In this document: piece by piece, positions 7,556 through 16,491 of the stretch
How the letters are laid out: every line of letters begins with the position of its first letter
Position numbering within the stretch: position 1 is the first letter of the stretch
Assembly (NCBI GenBank): GCA_020848075.1
Contig: JADLAV010000061.1
Coordinates: 150,922 to 214,921 of the forward strand
Direction of reading: 5' to 3'
Origin: Burkholderiales bacterium
GTDB taxonomy: Bacteria > Pseudomonadota > Gammaproteobacteria > Burkholderiales > SG8-39
Length of the DNA: 64,000 nucleotides
The notes under the pieces: model-generated
Database searches by the model: none
Seen by the model: the letters and a program-made list of their open reading frames with translations, nothing else
Told to the model about the DNA's origin: nothing
Position numbers and translations under genes: made by a program

Positions 7556-9393
7556 TGGGACTGTTCGGAAGGAAGACGGTTACCGTCGACGCGGACATCC
7601 TCGTCATCGGCGGCGGCATGGCCGGCACGGGCGCGACCTACGAGTCACGCTACTGGGGCCGCGATCTGAAGATCGTGTGCGTGGAGAAGGCGAACATCGA
7701 GCGGAGCGGCGCGGTCGCCCAGGGCCTGTACGCCATCAACTGCTACATGGGCATGCAATGGGGCGAGAACCAGCCCGAGGACCATGTCCGCTACGCGCGC
7801 AACGACCTGATGGGCCTCGTGCGCGAGGACTTGGGCTACGACATCGCGCGCCACGTCGACGGCACGGTGCACAAGTTCGAGGAATGGGGCCTGCCGATGA
7901 TGCGCGACCCCAAGACCGGCCGCTACCAGCGCGAAGGCAAGTGGCAGATCATGATCCACGGCGAGAGCTACAAGCCGATCGTCGCGGAAGCCGCGCGCAA
8001 GGCCGCGAGCGAGGTCCACAACCGCATCATGGTCACGCACCTGTTGATGGACCAGAAGGCCAAACGGGTCGCCGGCGCGGTCGGCTTCAACGTCCGCACG
8101 GGTGACTACTGCGTGTTCCGTGCCAAGGCGGTGATCGTCTGCGCGGGCGGAGCGTCGCACATCTTCAAGCCGCGCTCCGTGGGGGAGGGGATGGGGCGGA
8201 CCTGGTACGCGCCGTGGTCGAGCGCGTCCGCATACGCATTGCCGATCCAGGTCGGCGCCAAGATGATGCAGATGGAAAACCGCATCGTGCTGGCGCGCTT
8301 CAAGGACGGCTACGGCCCGGTCGGCGCGTATTTCCTGCACCTCAAGACCTACACGCAAAACGGCTACGGCGAGGAGTACGAATCGAAGTGGAAGGAGCAC
8401 ACGCGGGCGCTGGTCGGCGATTACATCGACCACCATCCGACGCCGACCTGCCTGCGCAACCACGCCTTCCTGCAGGAGGTGGCGGCGGGCCGCGGTCCGA
8501 TCCGCATGGTGACCACGGAAGCCTTCCAGGATCCGCACAAGGAGACGGTCGGCTGGGAGAACTTTCTCGGTATGACGATCGGGCAAGCGGTGGTCTGGGC
8601 ATCGCAGAACATCGATCCCAAGTACATCAACCCCGAGCTCACCACCTCCGAGCCCTACGTGATGGGCTCACACGCCACTTGCTCCGGCGCCTGGGCGAGC
8701 GGGCCGGAGGACTACGCCCCGTCGGACTATCAGTGGGGCTACAACCGCATGATGACGGTCGACGGGCTGTTCGGTGCCGGCGACACCATCGGCGGCACGG
8801 CGCACAAGTTCTCCTCGGGTTCCTTCACCGAGGGCCGCATCGCGGCCAAGGCGGCGGTCAGGTACGTGATGGAAAAGGGCAAGGCCCAGCCCGAGGTGAG
8901 CGACGAGGAAGTCCGCGAGCTCGAGCGGACGATCTTCCAGCCGCTGGAGACGTATCGCGTCGGGCGCAACGAGATCGTCGCCGGCACCGTCTCGCCGAGC
9001 TACATCCTGCCGCTCCACGGCCTGCAGCGCCTCGAGAAGATCATGGACGAGTACGCCGGCGGCATCAGCACGAACTACATGACCAACGACAAGCTGCTCA
9101 ACCGCGGACTCGAGCTCTTGAAGATGCTGAAGGAAGACATGAGGCAGATCGGTGCGGAAGACCTCCACCAGCTCCAGCGCGCGTGGGAGCTGCAACACCG
9201 GCTGCTTGCCTCGGAGTCCGTGACGCGACACACGCTCTACCGCGAGGAAACGCGCTGGCCCGGGTACTACTACCGCGGCGACTTCATGAAGCTCGACGAT
9301 GAGAAGTGGCACTGCTTCACCCTGTCCCGCTACGACCGCAAGACCGGCGAGTGGACGATGGAGAAGGCGCCGGTCTATCACATCGTCGACTGA
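7555..9393 (+). CDS. aprA: Adenylylsulfate (APS) reductase alpha subunit
   Basis: 612-residue FAD subunit of dissimilatory APS reductase. The dinucleotide fold starts at about residue 10 (ADILVIGGGMAGTGA). AprA-specific stretches follow: MIHGESYKPIVAE, GEGMGRTWYAPWSSASAY, PTPTCLRNHAFLQEV, YVMGSHATCSGAWASGP and TIGGTAHKFSSGSFTEGR. These set it apart from fumarate reductase or L-aspartate oxidase, which share the FAD fold. Full length for the family. Last gene of aprMBA; no sat, qmo, dsr or sox gene is within the window, so the rest of the sulfite pathway must lie elsewhere. Confidence 0.96.
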   Translation: MGLFGRKTVTVDADILVIGGGMAGTGATYESRYWGRDLKIVCVEKANIERSGAVAQGLYAINCYMGMQWGENQPEDHVRYARNDLMGLVREDLGYDIARHVDGTVHKFEEWGLPMMRDPKTGRYQREGKWQIMIHGESYKPIVAEAARKAASEVHNRIMVTHLLMDQKAKRVAGAVGFNVRTGDYCVFRAKAVIVCAGGASHIFKPRSVGEGMGRTWYAPWSSASAYALPIQVGAKMMQMENRIVLARFKDGYGPVGAYFLHLKTYTQNGYGEEYESKWKEHTRALVGDYIDHHPTPTCLRNHAFLQEVAAGRGPIRMVTTEAFQDPHKETVGWENFLGMTIGQAVVWASQNIDPKYINPELTTSEPYVMGSHATCSGAWASGPEDYAPSDYQWGYNRMMTVDGLFGAGDTIGGTAHKFSSGSFTEGRIAAKAAVRYVMEKGKAQPEVSDEEVRELERTIFQPLETYRVGRNEIVAGTVSPSYILPLHGLQRLEKIMDEYAGGISTNYMTNDKLLNRGLELLKMLKEDMRQIGAEDLHQLQRAWELQHRLLASESVTRHTLYREETRWPGYYYRGDFMKLDDEKWHCFTLSRYDRKTGEWTMEKAPVYHIVD

Positions 9394-9496
9394 GCCGGAG
9401 GTCGGGGGCGCCTTCGTCCGGCGTGGCTCTCGCGGTGGTGGAAAGGGCGCGGGCGAGCGCCTGCGGCGGATGGATGCCGCCGAGGAACGGGGAGCC

Positions 9497-9916
9497 TCAG
9501 GCGATCCGTTCCCAGAGCCAGATCTCGCTCTCCAGCCGGTCGAGCTCCAGCCCCTTGAAGTCGCCGCGCGACACGATGCCGACGATCCTGTCGCGATCGA
9601 CGATGGGCAGGTGGCGGTAGCCGCAGTCGAACATGCGCCGCAGCGCTTCGATGGCGGTGGCTTCGGGAGCGATGGTGTCGGGTGTCGCGGTCATGGCCGC
9701 GGAGAGGGGCGTGTCCGCCGGCGGCCGGCCTTCGGCCAGCGCGCGCACCGCATCGCGGCCGGTGAAGATGCCTACCAGCCGATCGCCGTCGGCGACCAGC
9801 ACCGCGCCGACGCGCCGCTCCCACATGCGCTGGCAGGCCTGCTGAACGCTGGTGTCGGGCGGAAGCGTCAACGGATTCTGGTCCTTGACGATGTAGGCCA
9901 TGCGGCGATTAGTCAT
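9497..9916 (-). CDS. CBS-domain pair protein
   Basis: 139 residues made of two CBS motifs (about 10-60 and 75-130; RRVGAVLVADGDRLVGIFTGRDAVRA and RHLPIVDRDRIVGIVSRGDFKG regions). CBS pairs bind adenosyl ligands such as AMP, ATP or SAM and act as energy or redox sensors. No catalytic domain is attached. It converges on aprA across a 103-bp gap, but nothing links it to APS metabolism beyond proximity. Confidence 0.9.
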   Translation of the reverse strand: MTNRRMAYIVKDQNPLTLPPDTSVQQACQRMWERRVGAVLVADGDRLVGIFTGRDAVRALAEGRPPADTPLSAAMTATPDTIAPEATAIEALRRMFDCGYRHLPIVDRDRIVGIVSRGDFKGLELDRLESEIWLWERIA

Positions 9917-10078
9917 GATCGATGCCTTCGTGCGATGAAAGATGTCTGCGTCCGGTCCCGATTGCGGACGACCGCGTTGTTTCGTGGCCCGTCTGTGCAG
10001 CCGGCCTGCCCGAGTCGACGTTCTTCGGGCGTCTGTCGTCGTGCGGGACGCTGCCGTTGACCGTGGCTTCGCGGCAGG

Positions 10079-10651
10079 TCAGCGCGAAGTCTGCTTGGCC
10101 GGGACGAAGCGTTCGACCCAGGCGGCGTAGCGCTCCACGAATTTCTGCAGGAATTTGCGGGTGTCGTCGTTGCCGATGTTGCCGTCGGCGTCGAACAGGC
10201 CGTCCTTGACCTGAATGAAGACTTCCGGCTGTGCGAGCACCAGCACGTCCACGAAGACCAGGGAATTCCGCAGGTGCTGCTGGGCGAGCGCGGTGCCCAC
10301 CGCGCCGATCGATGCCCCCATGACACCCCCGGGCTTGCCGGCGAAAGAGTTGGTGCCCCAGGGACGCGAGGCGAGATCGATGGCGTTCTTGAGCACGCCC
10401 GGCATGGAGCGGTTGTACTCGGGGGTGACGAACAGCAGCGCGTCGGCCGCTTCGACGTCCTTCTTCAGCCGGCGTGCCGCAGGCGGATAGTCGGCCTCCA
10501 GATCCTGCGAGAAGAGCGGTAGGTCGTCGATGCGGACGTATTCGAACTGGAATTCCGCAGGCATCAGCTTTTCCACGGCCTTGGCGAGTTTGCGATTCCA
10601 GGAATCCCGGCGCAGGCTGCCCACGAAGACGGCGACTTTAACGGTGCTCAT
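10079..10651 (-). CDS. NADPH-dependent FMN reductase
   Basis: 190-residue flavodoxin-like reductase. VFVGSLRRDSWNRKLA near the N-terminus is the FMN-phosphate loop, and TPEYNRSMPGVLKNAID with GKPGGVMGAS completes the flavin site seen in the YieF/ChrR/azoreductase group. Such enzymes reduce quinones, chromate or azo dyes with NAD(P)H in the cytoplasm. The start at MSTVKVAVF (10651) is chosen over an ATG four codons upstream because MSTVKVAVFVGS is the normal N-terminus. Confidence 0.92.
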   Translation of the reverse strand: MSTVKVAVFVGSLRRDSWNRKLAKAVEKLMPAEFQFEYVRIDDLPLFSQDLEADYPPAARRLKKDVEAADALLFVTPEYNRSMPGVLKNAIDLASRPWGTNSFAGKPGGVMGASIGAVGTALAQQHLRNSLVFVDVLVLAQPEVFIQVKDGLFDADGNIGNDDTRKFLQKFVERYAAWVERFVPAKQTSR

Positions 10652-10907
10652 GAGGTTCTCCACGGGTCGTTTGGCGCAACTTCCCCGACATTTTGCCTGA
10701 TTCTCCAGTACCCGAAGCGACCGGCGCCAAGCAGATTCCCGCCGCCGCGGTCCGGTGCGTTGCTATGCCGTGGCCGCTATTCTATGACCAGGTGCGGCTG
10801 CGAAAGCTCCGGTCAGATGTAGTCTACGCGAGCTGACCAGAGGCGGCGTCGCCGGGGATCCCGAATGGTGACGTACGGGATCGGCTGCGCGATCCCACGG
10901 GCGGGAT

Positions 10908-10936
10908 TTGACGCGGCATGGCTCGTGGCATAGGGT
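10908..10936 (+). promoter_or_regulatory. Possible sigma70 promoter for the crotonase gene
   Basis: TTGACG and TAGGGT separated by 17 bases, 36 bases before the ATG of the crotonase gene. The -10 is poor. The 320-bp gap 10652-10971 between divergent genes otherwise shows nothing recognisable. Confidence 0.3.
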
Positions 10937-10971
10937 TGATCGTGATTGCATCGTCACGAGGAGATCACGCT

Positions 10972-11784
10972 ATGTCGGTTCGCATCGAGAAGAGCGGCGC
11001 GGTGTGGACGGTCGTCCACAGCCGGCCCGAGGCGCGCAACGCGATGGACCCCGAATCCGCCGACGCGCTGGTGGAAGCCTTCGCCGAGTTCGACCGGGAC
11101 CCGGCCGCCGCCGTCGCGGTGCTGTGGGGCGAGGGCGGTGCCTTCTGCGCCGGCTGGGACCTGAAATACGCCGCCACGCTCGCCGACCGCGCGCGCTTCG
11201 ACGAACACATCGTCGAAGGGCTGGGCTTCGGCGTGGGCGCCGCGCCCGCACCGCGCGGTCCGTTGGGGCCGACGCGCCTCGAGCTGTCGAAGGCGGTGAT
11301 CGCGGCAGTCGAAGGACCCGCCGTCGCCGGCGGCATGGAGGTCGCGCTCTGGTGCGACTGCAGAGTCATGGCGGAGACGGCGTATTTCGGCGTCTACTGC
11401 CGGCGCTGGGGGATCCCGCTCCTCGACGGTGGCTCGGTGCGCCTGCCGCGGCTGGTCGGGCAGGGCCGGGCCCTCGAGATCATCATGACCGGCCGCAAGG
11501 TGCCGGCCGAGGAGGCGCTGCGGATCGGCATGTGCGAACAGGTCGTCGCCGAGGGCGAGGCGCGCGCGGCGGCCGAGGCGATGGCGCACGAGATCGCCCG
11601 CTTCCCGCAAGCCGCAGTGCGGGCGGACCGGCGCACCGTGCATGAGAGTTACGGATTGTCGGTGCGCGAGGGCATGCGGCGCGAATGGGCGAACGGCGTC
11701 GAAGCGCATCACCGCGAGGGTGCCGCCGGCGCCGCGCGCTTTGCCTCGGGGCTCGGGCGCCACGGGGATTACGGACGGATTTAG
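10972..11784 (+). CDS. Enoyl-CoA hydratase/isomerase (crotonase) family protein
   Basis: 270-residue cytoplasmic crotonase-fold enzyme that would act on an acyl-CoA thioester. The oxyanion-hole segments GGAFCAGWDLK and AVEGPAVAGGMEVALWCDCRV are present, and WGIPLLDGGSVRLPRLVG follows. The fold supports hydration, isomerisation or hydrolysis; the exact reaction cannot be read. The start at MSVRIEKSG (10972) is set by a GAGGAG ribosome site eight bases upstream and removes 18 non-family residues of a longer frame. Followed after 89 bp by a PEP mutase-like gene in the same direction. Confidence 0.9.
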   Translation: MSVRIEKSGAVWTVVHSRPEARNAMDPESADALVEAFAEFDRDPAAAVAVLWGEGGAFCAGWDLKYAATLADRARFDEHIVEGLGFGVGAAPAPRGPLGPTRLELSKAVIAAVEGPAVAGGMEVALWCDCRVMAETAYFGVYCRRWGIPLLDGGSVRLPRLVGQGRALEIIMTGRKVPAEEALRIGMCEQVVAEGEARAAAEAMAHEIARFPQAAVRADRRTVHESYGLSVREGMRREWANGVEAHHREGAAGAARFASGLGRHGDYGRI

Positions 11785-11873
11785 AGCGTTTTCCGGTAAA
11801 GCGCGAGTCGAACCCGCGTAGCAGGCGCGATCGAGTCCTGCCGCCGGACGGCATCCGCACGAGGAGGCACACC

Positions 11874-12710
11874 ATGGACAAGCAGGTGCAGGTCGAGCGG
11901 GCCGTGCGGTTCCGCGCGCTGCACGATCGCAGGCAGGTGCTGTTGCTGCCCAATGCCTGGGATGCGGGCAGCGCGCGCGCGTTCGCCGATCTTGGTTTCT
12001 CCGCGATCGCAACCACCAGCGCCGGCGTGGCCTGGTCGCTCGGCTACGCCGACGGCGAGCGGACGCCGCTCGCCGAGGTCGTCGGGGCAACGCGGCGCAT
12101 CGCGCATGCGACCGCGCTGCCGGTCAGCGCGGACTTCGAATCGGGCTACGGCGAGACGCCGGCGGCCGTGGCGGCGAGCGTGCGGGCCGTGATCGAGGCT
12201 GGCGTGGCTGGCATCAATCTCGAGGACGGCGTGCGCCACGCGACGTTGCGCGAGGTCGAGGACGCCGCTGAACGGATCGCGGCCGCGCGCGCAGCGGCGC
12301 AGGCGCTGGGTGTGCCGATCGTGATCAATGCGCGCATCGACCTCTGGCTGATCGGCGCCGGCGCGAACGCCGCGGAACGCTTCGACGAGGCGGTGCGCCG
12401 GGCCCACGCGTACCTGGCCGCCGGCGCCGACTGCATCTATCCGATCGGCCTCGCCGATCGCAACACGATTGCCGCGCTGACCGCGGCGATCGACGCACCG
12501 CTCAACGTCGGCGCGCGGCCCGATCTGCCCGACCTTGCCGAACTCGGCCGCCTCGGCGTCGCGCGCGTCAGCACCGCCACCCGGCTTGCCACGCTCGCAC
12601 TGTCGGCCGCGCGCGAGGCGGCGCGTGCGTTGCGCAGCGGCGGTCGGTTCGATGTCCTCGACGCGCCGTTCGGCTACACTGACATGCAGCAGCTGTTTGC
12701 GCACGACTGA
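11874..12710 (+). CDS. Isocitrate lyase/PEP mutase family protein
   Basis: 278-residue TIM-barrel enzyme. The N-terminal segment LLLPNAWDAGSARAFADLGF, the metal-site strand LPVSADFESGYG and GVAGINLEDG are typical of the PEP mutase branch (carboxyphosphonoenolpyruvate mutase/oxaloacetate decarboxylase-like), which cleaves or forms C-C or C-P bonds next to an enolate. It lacks the KKCG active loop of true isocitrate lyases. Start at MDKQVQVERA with GAGGAG upstream. Likely co-transcribed with the AhpD-like gene 23 bp downstream. Confidence 0.9.
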   Translation: MDKQVQVERAVRFRALHDRRQVLLLPNAWDAGSARAFADLGFSAIATTSAGVAWSLGYADGERTPLAEVVGATRRIAHATALPVSADFESGYGETPAAVAASVRAVIEAGVAGINLEDGVRHATLREVEDAAERIAAARAAAQALGVPIVINARIDLWLIGAGANAAERFDEAVRRAHAYLAAGADCIYPIGLADRNTIAALTAAIDAPLNVGARPDLPDLAELGRLGVARVSTATRLATLALSAAREAARALRSGGRFDVLDAPFGYTDMQQLFAHD

Positions 12711-12733
12711 CGCGCTTTCGAAAGGAGGGTCTC

Positions 12734-13201
12734 ATGCATCAGCGTCTCGATTACAAACTCGCCTCGCCCAATGCGTTCAAGGCGATGCTCCACACCGAAC
12801 ACCAGGTTCACCAGAGCGGCCTGGAGCCCTTGCTGCTGGAACTGGTAAAGACGCGCGCGTCGCAGATCAACGGCTGCGCCTGGTGCCTGGACATGCACAC
12901 CAAGGATGCGCGGGCGCTGGGTGAGACCGAGCAGCGCCTGTACCTGGTGTCGGCCTGGCGCGAGGCGCCGTTCTACACCGAGCGCGAGCGCGCGGCGCTC
13001 GCCTGGACCGAGGCGATCACGCAGATCGCCGCGCAGGGCGTGCCCGACGCGCTGTACGCCGAGGTGCGGCGCCACTTCGACGAAAAGGGGATCGTCGACC
13101 TGACGCTCGCCATCATCGCGATCAACGGGTGGAACCGCATGAACGTCGCGTTCCAGACCGAGGTCGGCGGCTATGTCAGTCCGCATGCCAAGCCGCGCTG
13201 A
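12734..13201 (+). CDS. Carboxymuconolactone decarboxylase/AhpD-like protein
   Basis: 155-residue all-helical AhpD-fold protein with the redox motif CAWCLDMH (Cys48, Cys51, His55), as in alkylhydroperoxidase AhpD and its many CMD-family relatives. The two cysteines and the histidine support a peroxidase or disulfide role. An AAAGGAGG ribosome site precedes the ATG at 12734. Same strand and close to the PEP mutase-like gene, so probably one transcript. Confidence 0.93.
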   Translation: MHQRLDYKLASPNAFKAMLHTEHQVHQSGLEPLLLELVKTRASQINGCAWCLDMHTKDARALGETEQRLYLVSAWREAPFYTERERAALAWTEAITQIAAQGVPDALYAEVRRHFDEKGIVDLTLAIIAINGWNRMNVAFQTEVGGYVSPHAKPR

Positions 13202-13288
13202 ACGCCGCGCCTGCGGCCGCGGTGAGGACGCGCCGCCGATGAAGCGGTAGCGAACGCGCGTCGCCTCCGCGGCGTGGCCGGAGGCGCC

Positions 13289-13319
13289 TTGACAGTTCGC
13301 CGGGCCAAAGCGCAGTATT
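13289..13319 (+). promoter_or_regulatory. Possible promoter of the liv operon
   Basis: A perfect TTGACA (13289-13294) followed after 18-19 bases by CAGTAT/AGTATT, 90 bases before livK. The -10 is weak, so an activator may be needed. Confidence 0.35.
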
Positions 13320-13408
13320 GCCGCCAGAACCGCGGGTAGCGCATCGGCGGCGGTCGCCGCCGGGGCAGATATGTCGTGAGTGACGCCGAGCGAGGGAGGA
13401 GCCGAGTC

Positions 13409-14626
13409 ATGATCAGTCGATCCCGTTTCGTGGTTGCCGTGATGGTTCTCGCGCTGGTCGCATCGCCGATGACGGCCGGACCGGCGATGGCGCAAGGGAA
13501 GACCGTGAAGGTCGGCTTCCTGTCCGGGTTCACCAGCGTGTGCGCACCGCTGACGGAGTCGAACCTGAAAGGCGTCCGCCTGGGCGTCGAGCAGATCAAC
13601 GCGGCCGGCGGGCTCCTCGGCGACAAGATCGATCTCCTCGTCCGCGATACCAAGACGCAGCCCGACGAGGGCGTCCTGCAGATGCGGCGGCTGCTGCTCG
13701 AGGACAAGGTGCCGTTCGTGCTCGGACCGTGCTCGAGCGCTGTCAACATCGCCATCTCGCAGCTCTCCAAGCAGTTCAAGCGCATCCAGATCTCGTCGGT
13801 CGCGAACACGCACCGTGCGACCGAGGAGCTCGGCCACAAGTACTACTTCCAGGTCGTCCCGAACACCCGCATGGAAGCGCGCGCGGTCGCCCAGATCGCC
13901 GCCAAGCAGCCATGGAAGCGGTGGGTCACCATCGGCCTCGACTACGAGTGGGGCCACGTGGGGATCGAGGCGTTCCTGCAGAAGATGAAGGAGCTGCGGC
14001 CCGACATCGAGGTGGTCAAGCAGTACTGGCCGAAGATCGGCGAGACCGACTACAACACGTTCATCACCGGCATCCAGGCCGATAAGCCTGACGCCGTCAT
14101 CGCGTTCCTCTTCGGCCCGGCGCTCATCAACTTCACCCGCCAGGCGCGGGGACTCGGCCTCTACGACCAGGTGAAGAGCGTGGTGAGCCTCTACTCGGTG
14201 GACATGCTGAAGCCGATGGGCGCCGAGACGCCGCTGAATCAGCTGGGCTGGGCGCGGGCGCCGTTCTTCGCCCTCGAGGGCCCCGCGTTCGAGACCTTCT
14301 TCAAGCAGTACCGCGAGCGCTACAACAACGACATCCCCGACGACTGGGCCGTCATGGGCTACGACGCGGTCATGCTCCTCCGCGCCGGCGTCGAGAAGTC
14401 GAAATCGCTCGATCCCGACAAGGTTGCCGACGCGCTGAGCGGCATCACGCTGCAGAGCCTCCGCGGACCGATCACCGTGCGGGCGGCCGACCACATGGCC
14501 TCGGTGCCGGTCTTCGTCGGCTGGACCGCCGAATCGAAGGAGTATCCGTTCCGGGTCTTCCGTGACACCGTACGCGTGCCGGGCGACCAGCTCTGGCTCA
14601 GCGAGTCGGAGCTGAAGAAGCGCTAG
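13409..14626 (+). CDS. livK: Branched-chain amino-acid-type ABC transporter, periplasmic binding protein
   Basis: 405 residues with a signal peptide (MISRSRFVVAVMVLALVASP..., cleavage near AMA-QG). The mature part is a type I periplasmic binding protein: VKVGFLSGFTSVCAPL, GVRLGVEQINAAGGLLG and VPFVLGPCSSAVNIA. It delivers the ligand to LivHM; such proteins bind branched-chain amino acids but also amides, urea or aromatics, so the ligand is open. Start at 13409 with GGGAGGAG upstream rather than the GTG 33 bases earlier. First gene of livKHMGF. Confidence 0.92.
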   Translation: MISRSRFVVAVMVLALVASPMTAGPAMAQGKTVKVGFLSGFTSVCAPLTESNLKGVRLGVEQINAAGGLLGDKIDLLVRDTKTQPDEGVLQMRRLLLEDKVPFVLGPCSSAVNIAISQLSKQFKRIQISSVANTHRATEELGHKYYFQVVPNTRMEARAVAQIAAKQPWKRWVTIGLDYEWGHVGIEAFLQKMKELRPDIEVVKQYWPKIGETDYNTFITGIQADKPDAVIAFLFGPALINFTRQARGLGLYDQVKSVVSLYSVDMLKPMGAETPLNQLGWARAPFFALEGPAFETFFKQYRERYNNDIPDDWAVMGYDAVMLLRAGVEKSKSLDPDKVADALSGITLQSLRGPITVRAADHMASVPVFVGWTAESKEYPFRVFRDTVRVPGDQLWLSESELKKR

Positions 14627-14662
14627 ACACGCGGCGCGCCGCCCGCTCGCAAGAAAGGCGCC

Positions 14663-15544
14663 GTGTCGATCGAGACGCTGGCGATCCAGGCCGCTGTCGG
14701 CCTGGTGAACGCCATGCTGCTCTTCCTGGTGGCGTCGGGCCTGTCGCTGATCTTCGGCGTGAGCCGGATCATCAATTTCGCCCACGGCTCCTTCTACATG
14801 CTGGGCGCATACGCCGCCTTCACGCTCGCGCAGTTCGCGCCCACGCACCCGGGCTGGCTGCTGCTCGCCGTCGCGCTGTCCGCCCTGGCGGTCGCCGTCG
14901 TCGGCGCGCTGGTGGAGACCTCGTTCCTGCGCCGCGTGTACGCGAGTGACGAGCTCTTTCAGCTGCTCGCCACCTTCGCCGTCGTGCTGGCCGTGAGCGA
15001 CCTGGTCAAGATCGTGTGGGGATCGGCGAACAAGAGCTTGCCGCTGCCGGCGACCTACCGGCAGGCGCTGCCCATCCTCGGGCAGCCGTTCCCCGTGTAC
15101 TACTTCCTGCTGCTCGTGCTCGGTGTCGTCGTCATGGCGGGGCTCTGGTGGCTCGTGTACCGCACGCGGTGGGGCGTCCAGGTGCGCGCGTGCACCGACG
15201 ATCGCGACATGGCGAACGCCATCGGCATCAACCAGAAGTGGCTCACCACCAGCGTGTTCCTGCTCGGCACCGGCCTTGCCGGCCTGGGCGGTGTCTTCGC
15301 TGCGGTGATGGGCACGATCACGCCGGTCATGGACTCGGACATGCTGGTCGAGGCGTTCGTGGTCGTCGTGGTCGGCGGGCTCGGCAGCCTGCTCGGCTCG
15401 TTCGTGGCGGCGCTCATCGTGGGCGAGCTGAAGGCGATGGCGATCCTGGTCTTTCCCAGCGCCTCGATGGTCATCGTGTTCCTGCTGATGGCGGTGATCC
15501 TCATCGTGCGGCCGTGGGGTCTCTTCGGCGAGGCGGAGGAGTGA
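14663..15544 (+). CDS. livH: Liv-type ABC transporter permease LivH
   Basis: 293-residue inner-membrane permease with about eight helices, starting with GTG at 14663. LivH signatures are ASGLSLIFGVSRIINFAHGSFYMLGAY near the N-terminus, the cytoplasmic TRWGVQVRACTDDRDMANAIGIN coupling loop that contacts the ATPases, and VVVVGGLGSLLGS. It forms the membrane channel with LivM. The stop overlaps the livM start by four bases (GTGA). Confidence 0.95.
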   Translation: MSIETLAIQAAVGLVNAMLLFLVASGLSLIFGVSRIINFAHGSFYMLGAYAAFTLAQFAPTHPGWLLLAVALSALAVAVVGALVETSFLRRVYASDELFQLLATFAVVLAVSDLVKIVWGSANKSLPLPATYRQALPILGQPFPVYYFLLLVLGVVVMAGLWWLVYRTRWGVQVRACTDDRDMANAIGINQKWLTTSVFLLGTGLAGLGGVFAAVMGTITPVMDSDMLVEAFVVVVVGGLGSLLGSFVAALIVGELKAMAILVFPSASMVIVFLLMAVILIVRPWGLFGEAEE

Positions 15545-16491
15545 CGGCGGCCGTGCCCGGAGTCCCGGCCGTGCGGTCCTGGGTGCGGCTGCCCGTCGCC
15601 GCGGCGTTTTTCGCGGCACTCGGGGGGGTACTCCTCCTGCCCGAGGTCCTGTCCGTCTATCAGATCTACCTCGCCCTCGAGGTGCTGATCTTCGGGCTCG
15701 CCGCCACGAGCCTCAACCTTCTCGTCGGCTACGCCGGCATGGTGAGCTTCGGCCACGCCGCGTACTTCGGCGCCGCGAGCTACTGCGCGGCGCTCGCCAT
15801 GAAGTACGCCGGCGTGTCGATGTGGACGGCGTTGCTCGTGGCCCCGCTCGGGTCCACCGTGCTGGCCTTCGTCTACGGCATCTTCTGCGTGCGCCTCTCG
15901 CGGATCTACTTCGCGATGCTCACGCTCGCCTTCGCGCAGCTCACCTATACCGTGGCGTTCCAATGGTACGGTGTCACGGGCGGCGATACCGGCCTCCTGG
16001 GCGTGATGCCTGCCGACGCCATCGCCGAGCCGCAGACGTACTTCCGCTTCACCGCGCTCGTCGTGGCCGCATGCATCGCGGTGCTGTACGCCGTCGTCCG
16101 GTCCCCGTTCGGCCTCACGCTGCGGTCGATTCAGCAGAACCGCGTGCGTGTCGAGCTGCTCGGCGTCAATCCGTACCTCTACCAGCTGGGCGCCTTCGTC
16201 ATCGCCGGCTTCTTCGCCGGCGTCGCCGGCGCCCTCTACGCGTTCGAGAAGGGCGCGGTCTTCCCCGACTACCTGTCGCTCGGGCACTCGCTCAAATTCA
16301 TCCTGATGACGCTGCTCGGCGGGTTCACGGTATTCCTCGGGCCGCTCTTGGGTGCGCTGGTGTTCGAGCTGCTCAACAGCGTGCTGACGAACTACACCCA
16401 GTACTGGCAGCTGCCGCTCGCCGTGTGCCTCGCCGCGGTGATCCTGTTCGCGCCGAGCGGGCTGTCGGGCCTCTTCCTCCGCAAGCGCTGA
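15541..16491 (+). CDS. livM: Liv-type ABC transporter permease LivM
   Basis: 316-residue permease, partner of LivH, with about nine helices. ATSLNLLVGYAGMVSFGHAAYFG is the LivM hallmark, and SPFGLTLRSIQQNRVRVELLGVN is its coupling loop. The GTG start at 15541 overlaps the livH stop, which fixes it although the frame stays open far upstream. The stop shares one base with the livG ATG (TGATG). Confidence 0.94.
   Translation: MTAAVPGVPAVRSWVRLPVAAAFFAALGGVLLLPEVLSVYQIYLALEVLIFGLAATSLNLLVGYAGMVSFGHAAYFGAASYCAALAMKYAGVSMWTALLVAPLGSTVLAFVYGIFCVRLSRIYFAMLTLAFAQLTYTVAFQWYGVTGGDTGLLGVMPADAIAEPQTYFRFTALVVAACIAVLYAVVRSPFGLTLRSIQQNRVRVELLGVNPYLYQLGAFVIAGFFAGVAGALYAFEKGAVFPDYLSLGHSLKFILMTLLGGFTVFLGPLLGALVFELLNSVLTNYTQYWQLPLAVCLAAVILFAPSGLSGLFLRKR

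Noticed and set aside
7555..9393. Fumarate reductase or L-aspartate oxidase identity for the FAD subunit
   Set aside because: AprA-specific segments and the adjoining two-cluster AprB subunit fit APS reductase only.
12674..15619. Very long minus-strand open frame opposite livK and livH
   Set aside because: Its translation is rich in Arg, His and Asp without family motifs; it mirrors the third-position GC bias of genuine plus-strand genes.
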